Shown: piece by piece, positions 1-5,390 of the stretch
Position numbering within the stretch: the stretch's first letter is position 1
How the letters are laid out: each line of letters begins with the position of its first letter
From: Bacteroidales bacterium UBA1176
GTDB lineage: Bacteria; Bacteroidota; Bacteroidia; Bacteroidales; WCHB1-69
Assembly: GCA_002311645.1 (NCBI GenBank)
Contig: DBYW01000056.1
Span: 1 to 6,386, forward strand
Reading direction: 5' to 3'
DNA length: 6,386 nucleotides
Program-made: the position numbers and the translations under genes
The notes under the pieces: generated by a model
Database searches by the model: none
What the model was told of the DNA's origin: nothing
Seen by the model: the letters and a program-made list of their open reading frames with translations, nothing else

Positions 1-166
1 CTCTGTAACCCCACACGGCCGTGTGGAGTGGAACGACGGCACAGAAACCCTCCCGCGGCGCGGGAGTCGGCATCCAAGATGCATGAAACTTGCTCGCCGC
101 GAAAGGGAGACGTTGGAAAAATGTGGCGTTTATCCCAGCCTGATGCCATCATGTATATGGGAGATT
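1..166. repeat. Palindrome-rich intergenic element, probable interspersed repeat, cut by the window edge
   Basis: This stretch beyond the 3' end of the flavin reductase gene holds a series of dyads. There is a perfect 16-bp palindrome, ccacacggccgtgtgg, at 11-26. The arms ctcccgcg (50-57) and cgcgggag (59-66) flank one base. The arms gcatc (70-74) and gatgc (78-82) have a 3-nt loop, and tgatg (141-145) and catca (147-151) flank one base. The last pair is nested inside tccca (133-137) and tggga (158-162). The bases tctgt (2-6) and acaga (41-45) could close the first palindrome as a larger stem. A short minus-strand frame is open from about 105 to the window edge, but it encodes an arginine-rich, low-complexity peptide and is not called as a gene. 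The density of GC-rich dyads resembles dispersed intergenic repeats of Bacteroidales. Copy number cannot be seen here, so the repeat call is an inference. Confidence 0.4.
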
Positions 167-220
167 GAATGGTAAGCATTCATGCGTTTTTCCCTTGAGG
201 GACCTCTAATTCCGCAAAAA

Positions 221-841
221 TCACACGATGACCTTCTCAAAATCCGAAGCTGGATGCTTGCATATCGGGCAGATGAAGTCCTCGGGCAGTTCCTCCCCAA
301 CATACTCGTAGCCACAGATAACGCAACGCCATACAGTCTTGCCATCAGCGGTCTGTCCCACAGGCTGGGGCTTCGGCTTGATATGCTCCTGGTAGTAATT
401 ATAGGTGGTCGAGGGCACGTCCGCAAGCACCTCCATTTCGGTGACAGGGCCAATAAAGAGGAGATGGGAGCCGAGATCGACAATCTGCTCCACGTCAACG
501 GACAGGAAGGCGTTGGTGCCGCGCGTCACAGCCAACGTGCCGTTGCTGACACGGCGGCATTCCTTGAAGTCGGCGAACTTATCGACCTCGCGTCCGCTCT
601 GGAAACCGAAGTGCTTGAAGAGTTCAAAGTCAGCCGTCTCGCTGATGATGGAAGCCGTAAAGCGGCGTGAATGCTGGATAAGTTCGGTGGTCAGGTTGCC
701 CTTGTTGAGGGCTACAGAGATGCGGTCGGGGTTCATCGCCACCTGCGCAATGGTGTTGCTGATACAACCATTGTCGCGGCCGCCATCACATGTCGTGATG
801 ACAAACAGACCGTACTGGATGTTGAATAGGGGATTGCTCAT
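221..841 (-). CDS. Flavin reductase-like FMN-binding domain fused to rubredoxin (Hrb-type electron carrier)
   Basis: This 206-residue cytoplasmic protein has no signal peptide. Residues 1 to about 155 match the flavin reductase-like FMN-binding split barrel, with the family features NGCISNT (24-30), FGFQSGR (78-84), a DLGSHLLFIGPV stretch (122-133) and TYNYYQEHIKP (146-156). After a short linker, residues 169-206 are a complete rubredoxin iron site: Cys173 and Cys176 in CVICGYEY, and Cys191 and Cys194 in CPICK. The order is that of Moorella high-molecular-weight rubredoxin (Hrb), which passes electrons from NAD(P)H to flavodiiron or rubrerythrin-type partners that detoxify O2, peroxide or NO. 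That role is family knowledge; the partner is not in this window. The start at 841 gives the normal N-terminus of the family. The gene is monocistronic as far as seen and divergent from the B12 riboswitch unit. Rubredoxin fusion and flavin domain are certain; physiological role is inferred. Confidence 0.93.
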   Translation of the reverse strand: MSNPLFNIQYGLFVITTCDGGRDNGCISNTIAQVAMNPDRISVALNKGNLTTELIQHSRRFTASIISETADFELFKHFGFQSGREVDKFADFKECRRVSNGTLAVTRGTNAFLSVDVEQIVDLGSHLLFIGPVTEMEVLADVPSTTYNYYQEHIKPKPQPVGQTADGKTVWRCVICGYEYVGEELPEDFICPICKHPASDFEKVIV

Positions 842-925
842 GATAAATTATTTTTTCAACGAGTGAAGACCACTCATTTTTGTGATACACTTTTGGAATA
901 TAAGCAAGCTACAAAAGCCATTCGG

Positions 926-957
926 CAAAAATACACAAAAAAAAGACAATGCACAAC
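926..957 (-). promoter_or_regulatory. Probable promoter of the flavin reductase-rubredoxin gene
   Basis: On the minus strand TATTTTTG (933 to 926) is an exact match to the Bacteroidota -7 consensus TAnnTTTG. A TTG at 956-954 sits 20 nt upstream, in place of the -33 TTTG element. Transcription would begin near 919 and give an AT-rich leader of about 78 nt without a Shine-Dalgarno sequence, which is usual in this phylum. No operator was recognised. Confidence 0.5.
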
Positions 958-1039
958 CTGATGAAATCATTTATATGATCCAGCGGAAGACACGAAAAAT
1001 CACATATAGAATTCCTGTCCAACATATCTGAAAAAAATC

Positions 1040-1047
1040 TATTTTTG
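1040..1047 (+). promoter_or_regulatory. Probable -7 promoter box driving the cobalamin riboswitch transcript
   Basis: TATTTTTG fits TAnnTTTG exactly and lies directly before the aptamer, so transcription would begin near 1053-1055, where the riboswitch RNA should start. No good -33 TTTG is visible; the nearest candidate is the degenerate cctg around 1014-1017. The placement relative to the aptamer is the strongest support. Confidence 0.5.
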
Positions 1048-1052
1048 CCGCC

Positions 1053-1250
1053 GCTAAGTGGTGAAGGACTTTTGTCGAAAAGTCCTGAGAGGGAAACAGG
1101 TGCAAATCCTGTACAGTACCCGCTGCTGTAAGTTCCACAAAAGGGAACGGCATAATGTCACTGTCGAAAGATGGGAAGACGCCGCTCTGGAACGAGTCAG
1201 AAAACCTGCCATTTATGCGTTGTTATCGCTTCGGGAGGTAGGCGGATACA
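1053..1250 (+). promoter_or_regulatory. Cobalamin (vitamin B12) riboswitch
   Basis: The conserved blocks of the cobalamin aptamer appear in order. A 9-bp hairpin comes first, with aggactttt (1065-1073), loop gtcg and aaaagtcct (1078-1086). It is followed by gagAGGGAAacaGGTG (1087-1102), then AAATCCTGTACAG (1104-1116) and the B12 box CCCGCTGCTGTAAG (1119-1132). Next is a small hairpin gttcc (1132-1136) and ggaac (1144-1148), then GTCACTG (1157-1163, consensus GCCACTG), GGGAAGACG (1173-1181, consensus GGGAAGG) and GAGTCAGAAAACCTGCC (1194-1210). CCTGCC (1205-1210) can pair with GGTAGG (1237-1242) with one G-U. The family binds adenosyl- or hydroxo/methylcobalamin and switches off the downstream gene when B12 is plentiful. 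It lies on the same strand as the secreted repeat protein at 1428, with no other gene between. Which cobalamin form is sensed cannot be told by eye. Confidence 0.93.
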
Positions 1251-1308
1251 AAAGAGGCCCTAATCGTGCTCTTCGTTCCATATTGACCGAAGCATTTTGT
1301 CGAACCTG

Positions 1309-1341
1309 AATGCTGAGGATTATGCATTTGCAGTATTTTTT
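1309..1341 (+). terminator. Weak terminator-like hairpin in the riboswitch leader
   Basis: The arms aatgctg (1309-1315) and cagtatt (1331-1337) pair over 7 bp with one G-U, enclose a 15-nt loop, and run into six Ts (1336-1341). Placed after the aptamer and 87 nt before the ATG, it could be the off-state terminator. The stem is AT-rich and the loop large, so it may be fortuitous. Confidence 0.25.
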
Positions 1342-1382
1342 CACGAACAAATTCATGCCGACATTTCTTCGGCCTGATCCTC

Positions 1383-1410
1383 TTTTCACTGATCACTTTT
1401 CACTAATCAC
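1383..1410 (+). repeat. 14-bp tandem repeat, two copies, near the start codon
   Basis: ttttcactgatcac (1383-1396) is followed without a gap by ttttcactaatcac (1397-1410), with 13 of 14 bases identical. It ends 17 nt before the ATG, within the untranslated leader. It could be a length-variable spacer or a protein-binding site; no function can be assigned. Confidence 0.8.
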
Positions 1411-1427
1411 AATTAAACCATAAAATC

Positions 1428-3146
1428 ATGAAAAAACTACTACTTTTTTTCGGTTTATTCTGCATGATAAATCTGACATTCGCTCAGGAAACGGTGGCCA
1501 TCCACCAGAACGGGCAGGGGAATCTGATTGGCGATGTAAACAATGTCATCATCTCTGCCAACGATGTCCAATTCTGGGTTGGCTCTGGCAACAACAGCAC
1601 CTTGGTGTGCATCGGCTGGGACTACCCGTCGGCCGGCTACACCCCGACCGTAGTTGTGTGGGGCCTGCATTGGAACGGCAGCATCACCCTGCTTGACGCC
1701 CTTGACAGTGTCACCACCCACGACAGCCGCTTCACCTATACTATGAACGGCTCGTATTTGTCAACAATGGACTACAACGACCCTGCCACAGGCATTCATC
1801 TGGCACCCTATCAGCAGTGGAACTGCAACAACTACAATGGTGTTTACGGGTTCACCACGCTCACCAACACCTGGCTCCGCATTTCAGAATCCACTTGCGA
1901 CGACTACAACTTCAGCACGGTGAACAACCTCATCTACGCCAGCAACCCTAACGGAAGCAACACACCCTCCGATGCTACCATCTCTGCTTCTGAGATCACC
2001 TATTGGGTGGGCACAGGCAACACGGAAGTGATTTTCGTGGGCAACTGGTGCAGTCCTGACGTGGCGTTGGCCTGGGGCGTGCGCTTCAATGGCGACAGCA
2101 CCACGATGGAATCCGTGATGGACACCATCGCCGTTTATGACAACCGTTTCGGCTATTCCGGCGGATACAGCATCATCGACGATGTCACCTATCAGGATAG
2201 CATTTACAGCCTTACGATGTCCCAGCCATACACAGGATACATCATGTACAATGTCAACGGGACACTGGCCAACTGGGGCTTTTCCGACATGTATGTGCAT
2301 CAGGGCGACCTCATCAAGGTTGGTAATACGGATTGTGCGACCTCAACCGGTGATCCGAACGACTGGACCACTTGGGGTTATGCCTGGGAAACTCCCATCG
2401 TGCCTGTGACGCCTCTCACACCTCCTGCTCCTCCTGTTCCTGAAGAGGCCACTATCGCCTTCAGCGACATCCTCTATTGGGTGGGCGATGGCATGAACGA
2501 GGCCGTGATGGCTGTCAACTGGGCCGACACCGCATTGGCTTGGGGCTATCGTTGGAACGGTGCCGCCACCGTGGCCGACATGATGGCTGCCATTGCCGCC
2601 GCCGATCCGCGCTTCAGCTACACGGTTAGCGGATTTCTCGACGACATCAACTACATTGACACCGCTGCCGGCATGACCACCCCGTTAGGCATCACCCCAG
2701 ACAACTACTGGAGCAGTACCAACAACGGCTTTATGGATATGGGCCTGGGACAGACCCTCAACAATGGCGACTTTGAAAAATGGGCCGATCCCGCTGCCGG
2801 TGTCATCGTTGACAGCACTTACGATGAAACCTACCAGTACTGGTGGTACACTTACGTCTATCCGATGACCATCACACCGGTCACGGTGCCCGACACGACC
2901 ACCCAACCTGACGGTATCAATAACCACGAGATGTCCCACGTGCATGCCTGCCCGAACCCCTGTACAGGCATGCTATACATCACGAATGAGCGTGCCGAGC
3001 GCATTGAACTGTACAACACTGACGGCAAATTGCTTGAAGCAATCGAAAGTCGCGAGACAAAGGTGGTATTGGACATGCATTCTTATCCTGCAGGTCTTTA
3101 CCTGCTGAAAGTCGGCAACGGCGTTCAGAAGATTCTGAAGAAATAA
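1428..3146 (+). CDS. T9SS-secreted protein with three copies of an unrecognised domain, under B12 riboswitch control
   Basis: This is a 572-residue exported protein. Residues 1-19 are a Sec signal peptide (MKK, a hydrophobic core, cleavage after LTFA), leaving Gln20 as the new N-terminus, typical of T9SS cargo. Three divergent repeats follow at about 38-166, 184-306 and 342-458. Each opens with an isoleucine-rich strand and (Y/F)WVG.G, then a Trp, then WG..(W/F)NG, D.RF.Y and a ..D(Y/V/I).Y.D segment. A proline-rich linker (322-340) precedes repeat 3. Residues 505-572 form a type A sorting domain: the CPNPC motif, IELYNTDGKLL, the YPAGLYLLKV strand and a basic KILKK end. The PorU/T9SS machinery would therefore export it and either anchor it at the surface or release it. 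I do not recognise the repeat domain. The cobalamin riboswitch upstream suggests a role under B12 limitation, such as corrinoid binding, but no known B12-binding motif is visible. The start is fixed by the signal peptide. The next gene is convergent, so this is a single-gene unit. Confidence 0.95.
   Translation: MKKLLLFFGLFCMINLTFAQETVAIHQNGQGNLIGDVNNVIISANDVQFWVGSGNNSTLVCIGWDYPSAGYTPTVVVWGLHWNGSITLLDALDSVTTHDSRFTYTMNGSYLSTMDYNDPATGIHLAPYQQWNCNNYNGVYGFTTLTNTWLRISESTCDDYNFSTVNNLIYASNPNGSNTPSDATISASEITYWVGTGNTEVIFVGNWCSPDVALAWGVRFNGDSTTMESVMDTIAVYDNRFGYSGGYSIIDDVTYQDSIYSLTMSQPYTGYIMYNVNGTLANWGFSDMYVHQGDLIKVGNTDCATSTGDPNDWTTWGYAWETPIVPVTPLTPPAPPVPEEATIAFSDILYWVGDGMNEAVMAVNWADTALAWGYRWNGAATVADMMAAIAAADPRFSYTVSGFLDDINYIDTAAGMTTPLGITPDNYWSSTNNGFMDMGLGQTLNNGDFEKWADPAAGVIVDSTYDETYQYWWYTYVYPMTITPVTVPDTTTQPDGINNHEMSHVHACPNPCTGMLYITNERAERIELYNTDGKLLEAIESRETKVVLDMHSYPAGLYLLKVGNGVQKILKK
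1539..2801 (+). repeat. Three-fold protein-level domain repeat (about 115-130 residues per unit)
   Basis: Units at 1539-1925, 1977-2345 and 2451-2801 encode aligned segments. Shared landmarks are FWVGSGN / YWVGTGN / YWVGDGM, VWGLHWNG / AWGVRFNG / AWGYRWNG, and HDSRFTY / YDNRFGY / ADPRFSY, followed by TMDYND / DDVTYQD / DDINYID. Unit 1 has an insertion after its first Trp. DNA identity between units is low by eye, so the duplications are old and the landmark residues look selected. The aromatic and Asp/Asn landmarks suggest a beta-rich binding module; that is inference. Confidence 0.85.
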
Positions 3147-3310
3147 ATATTGGCTTTCGCGACCTCAACAATATGGCAAATGAGGAAAAACGGTGGCTGT
3201 GCGTGACAGTGAGGAAATGATCATATACACCATCGCGATACCGATTTAGGTGGTGAGTGTGAGTTTCTTTATAATTCTTCTTAAAACTATGGCGCAAAGA
3301 CACCTTTTAT
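3147..3310. other. Convergent intergenic gap without a clear terminator
   Basis: The secreted-protein gene and galK end toward each other across 164 bp. The only dyads seen are atattg (3147-3152) with caatat (3169-3174), which has a 16-nt loop and no T-run, and the short palindrome atcgcgat (3232-3239). No gene or convincing intrinsic terminator is visible. Confidence 0.6.
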
Positions 3311-4444
3311 TCAACATTCCTGCGCCCCGTCGCCAATCTCCGCCACATAGAAATCAGCACGCAGGCCGAATCTTTCCTCGTATACCTTGCCGAGGGTTTC
3401 GACAAACGCTTCCACCTGATCCTCAGCAATCAACGTAACCGTGCAGCCGCCGAAGCCCGCGCCGGTCATGCGGCTGCCGAGCACGCCGGGGAACTGATGC
3501 GCCCGTTCAGCCAGGAAGTCCAATTCGGGACAGGTCACCTCATAGTCGTCGCGCAGGGAGGTGTGCGAGGCGTTCATCAGCTGCCCGAAGTGGACCATGG
3601 CGCCGGCCTTGAGCGCGGTGACGGCCTCGCGCACGTTCTCGTTCTCGCGCACCGCGTGCCGCGCCCGCTTGAGCACGTTGCCCGCAAGATATGGCGCAAC
3701 CGTATCAAACTGATTCATTGTGAGTTGGCAGAGACAATCGACCTGCCGGTGCGCACGGATGATCTCCAACGCCTGCTGGCACTCGCTGCGCCGCTGGTTG
3801 TAGGCCGAATCCACGAGTCCACGCTTCTTGTTGGTGTTGGCGATGACGAACTTCAACCCCTGCATCTCCAACGGCACGTGTTCATATTCCAATGTGTTGC
3901 AGTCTAAAGCTATGGCGCAGTCCTTTTGGCCGAATCCAGAGGCAAATTGGTCCATAATGCCGCAGTTCATCCCCACGAAGTCGTTCTCCGCGTGCTGGGC
4001 CATCTGCACCAACTCGAGCATCGTGAAAGGCTCCCCGTTGAGGGCGTTGAGGGCCACGGCAGTCACCATCTCGATGGAGGCCGACGAGGAGAGCGACGCC
4101 CCGATGGGCAGGTCGCCACTGTAGTGGAAATCGTACCCTTCCACACTCCAGCCACGGTCGGAGAACTCCTTGAGCACCCCTAAAGGATAGTCCACCCAAG
4201 CCTGCTGCCGCTCGGTCAACGCATCGCCACACAAGGTGAAAGCCTTCGGCTCGTTGTCGGAGGAGAAACCGCAGGAAAAGTGATCAAAGCGTTCCGTCAC
4301 CGTGAGATATGTGCCCATGCTGAGGGCTGCGGGGAAGACAAGCCCGCCGTTGTAGTCGGTGTGATCGCCAATAAGGTTCACGCGCCCGGGCGCGAAAAAC
4401 CGGTATTGGTGACGCATCCCGTCCGATAACAAGGTTCCGCCCAT
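3311..4444 (-). CDS. galK: Galactokinase
   Basis: This 377-residue cytoplasmic GHMP-family kinase makes galactose 1-phosphate from alpha-D-galactose and ATP, entering the Leloir pathway. The galactokinase signature GRVNLIGDHTDY is at residues 20-31, with Arg21 the conserved catalytic arginine and Asp in place of the commoner Glu at residue 27. The ATP-binding GHMP motif LPIGASLSSSAS is at 112-123, the catalytic-base Asp165 lies in CGIMDQFAS, and motif 3, GSRMTGAGFGGC, is at 323-334. TNKKRGLVDSAYNQRR (204-219) is also typical. The N-terminus is short: about 18 residues precede APGR, where many relatives have 25-35. Extension is impossible because the start at 4444 directly follows the TAA of the upstream gene in the same frame. 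A second ATG at 4417 (residue 10) is an alternative start. All catalytic motifs are intact, so it should be active. Confidence 0.96.
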   Translation of the reverse strand: MGGTLLSDGMRHQYRFFAPGRVNLIGDHTDYNGGLVFPAALSMGTYLTVTERFDHFSCGFSSDNEPKAFTLCGDALTERQQAWVDYPLGVLKEFSDRGWSVEGYDFHYSGDLPIGASLSSSASIEMVTAVALNALNGEPFTMLELVQMAQHAENDFVGMNCGIMDQFASGFGQKDCAIALDCNTLEYEHVPLEMQGLKFVIANTNKKRGLVDSAYNQRRSECQQALEIIRAHRQVDCLCQLTMNQFDTVAPYLAGNVLKRARHAVRENENVREAVTALKAGAMVHFGQLMNASHTSLRDDYEVTCPELDFLAERAHQFPGVLGSRMTGAGFGGCTVTLIAEDQVEAFVETLGKVYEERFGLRADFYVAEIGDGAQEC

Positions 4445-5320
4445 TTAGTTGTACAAATAATTATACGTGTGGACAACTTCCAAACCGGTCGAGGCAACAG
4501 TTGACCATGTCTTCTTCACCGGATAATCATCTTCATACTCGTAAGAATATTTGACATGTTGCTCAACATCCGAGAACGTAAGGTGGGTGACAGTCTGGGA
4601 TTCCACGACATTGTTGGCAGAATAGAGTTCCTCAAAGCCGTTCAACGAGCCGTAGCCGTTGCAGAAGAGACCCTTCAGAGGATTGATGGCATTGTCGTAT
4701 GTCCAGTTATAGTTTGCATAAAGCACTCCGCTTATATATTCTTCCATACTGGCCACATTCTTGCCATCCCACGCTAACTTGTACACAACGGTGGCCTTCT
4801 CATCCGACGGTTTGATAACTTCGGCAATCTCGTTAGGCAGCACCAGTTGCAGAGGATTGACGCCGGCCATGTCATTGGACTTGGAATAGCCTGTAACTGT
4901 GATTTCCACCACATTCTTGTCCTCCTTCACAAAGGTGTACACGGCCACATCCTTATCGCTGGAAGTATGGGTGATCTTCATCAGATCCTTGCCATCGTAC
5001 GTAAAATCATAATCATCCACATCCGATCCAGTTAAACAATGCAGTGACATCACACGCTTTTTTTTGTCGTATTGCGGCACGATGGAGCCGGCTTCTTTTC
5101 CATCACCGTCTCTTAATGTGATCTTGGAAAGCAGTTTGCCTGTCCATTCCCATTCCTGGTAATCCATCGTAGTGGTCGTGATTCCCCATAATGAACTGGT
5201 TGTAACATGTTCGATTTTGGCAATTTTCTTCTTGGGAAGATATTGGCCTTCCTTTTGACACGAAGAGAACAGGAAAGCACCTATAATGAAACAAACGGCA
5301 ATTTTAGTTAAGTTCTTCAT
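4445..5320 (-). CDS. Outer-membrane lipoprotein of unknown function, resembling DUF4595-type proteins
   Basis: This is a 291-residue precursor. Residues 1-20 are a lipoprotein signal (MKN, hydrophobic core, LFSS) with the lipidated Cys21 followed by QKEG. A charged stretch just after the cysteine can act as a surface-export signal in Bacteroidota, so surface display is possible. The mature part is beta-rich with repeated Tyr-Asp and Tyr-Glu strands, for example DYDFTYDGKDL, YANYNWTYDNAINPLKGL and YSYEYEDDYPVKK, and ends in Tyr-Leu-Tyr-Asn. This pattern resembles the DUF4595 group of Bacteroidota lipoproteins, judged from memory. The frame is open to 5449, but the ATG at 5320 is chosen because it places the signal peptide at the N-terminus and avoids overlap with galM. 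It sits between galM and galK and touches galK without a spacer. A link to galactose or galactoside binding is only positional. Confidence 0.88.
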   Translation of the reverse strand: MKNLTKIAVCFIIGAFLFSSCQKEGQYLPKKKIAKIEHVTTSSLWGITTTTMDYQEWEWTGKLLSKITLRDGDGKEAGSIVPQYDKKKRVMSLHCLTGSDVDDYDFTYDGKDLMKITHTSSDKDVAVYTFVKEDKNVVEITVTGYSKSNDMAGVNPLQLVLPNEIAEVIKPSDEKATVVYKLAWDGKNVASMEEYISGVLYANYNWTYDNAINPLKGLFCNGYGSLNGFEELYSANNVVESQTVTHLTFSDVEQHVKYSYEYEDDYPVKKTWSTVASTGLEVVHTYNYLYN

Positions 5321-5375
5321 AAGTAATCGTTTTAATAATTTCCTTTTTAGAATTGATATGTGATAATAAAGTCTG

Positions 5376-5383
5376 CAAAAATA
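5376..5383 (-). promoter_or_regulatory. Possible internal promoter for the lipoprotein-galK pair
   Basis: TATTTTTG (5383 to 5376, minus strand) matches the Bacteroidota -7 box TAnnTTTG and lies in the 70-bp gap just after the galM stop. Any -33 element would fall inside the galM 3' end, where only a degenerate ttcg (5409-5406) is seen. The AT-rich leader to the start codon would be about 50 nt. Cotranscription from galM remains possible. Confidence 0.35.
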
Positions 5384-5390
5384 AAAAAAA

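Larger units (their letters stand above)
1251..1427 (+). other. Long untranslated leader between the B12 aptamer and the start codon
   Basis: This 177-nt AT-rich stretch separates the aptamer from the ATG and should contain the expression platform. It has no convincing ORF and no Shine-Dalgarno sequence before the ATG, so simple masking of a ribosome site is not evident. Visible pairings are cttcg (1271-1275) with cgaag (1288-1292), aatgctg (1309-1315) with cagtatt (1331-1337) followed by Ts, and gccga (1357-1361) with tcggc (1369-1373). The bases gcatt (1292-1296) could pair instead with aatgc (1309-1313), which would compete with the terminator-like hairpin. All arms are short, so the pairings are tentative. 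Confidence 0.5.

Noticed and set aside
187..202. Hairpin tccct/aggga as terminator of the flavin reductase gene
   Set aside because: The arms are 5 bp with a 2-nt loop, and on the minus strand the hairpin is followed by As, not Ts.
182..670. Plus-strand open frame of 162 codons opposite the flavin reductase gene
   Set aside because: The minus-strand protein has clear flavin reductase and rubredoxin motifs; the opposite frame resembles nothing.
971..1153. Minus-strand open frame of 60 codons in the divergent region
   Set aside because: It is antisense to the aptamer and its promoter, with no coding character.
1058..1309. Plus-strand open frame of 83 codons across the B12 aptamer
   Set aside because: It overlaps conserved riboswitch blocks, resembles no protein, and is rich in Arg/Lys as expected from structured RNA sequence.
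3882..4232. Second minus-strand frame inside galK, which might suggest a frameshift
   Set aside because: galK is continuous with all motifs in one frame; the other frame is out of phase and low in complexity.
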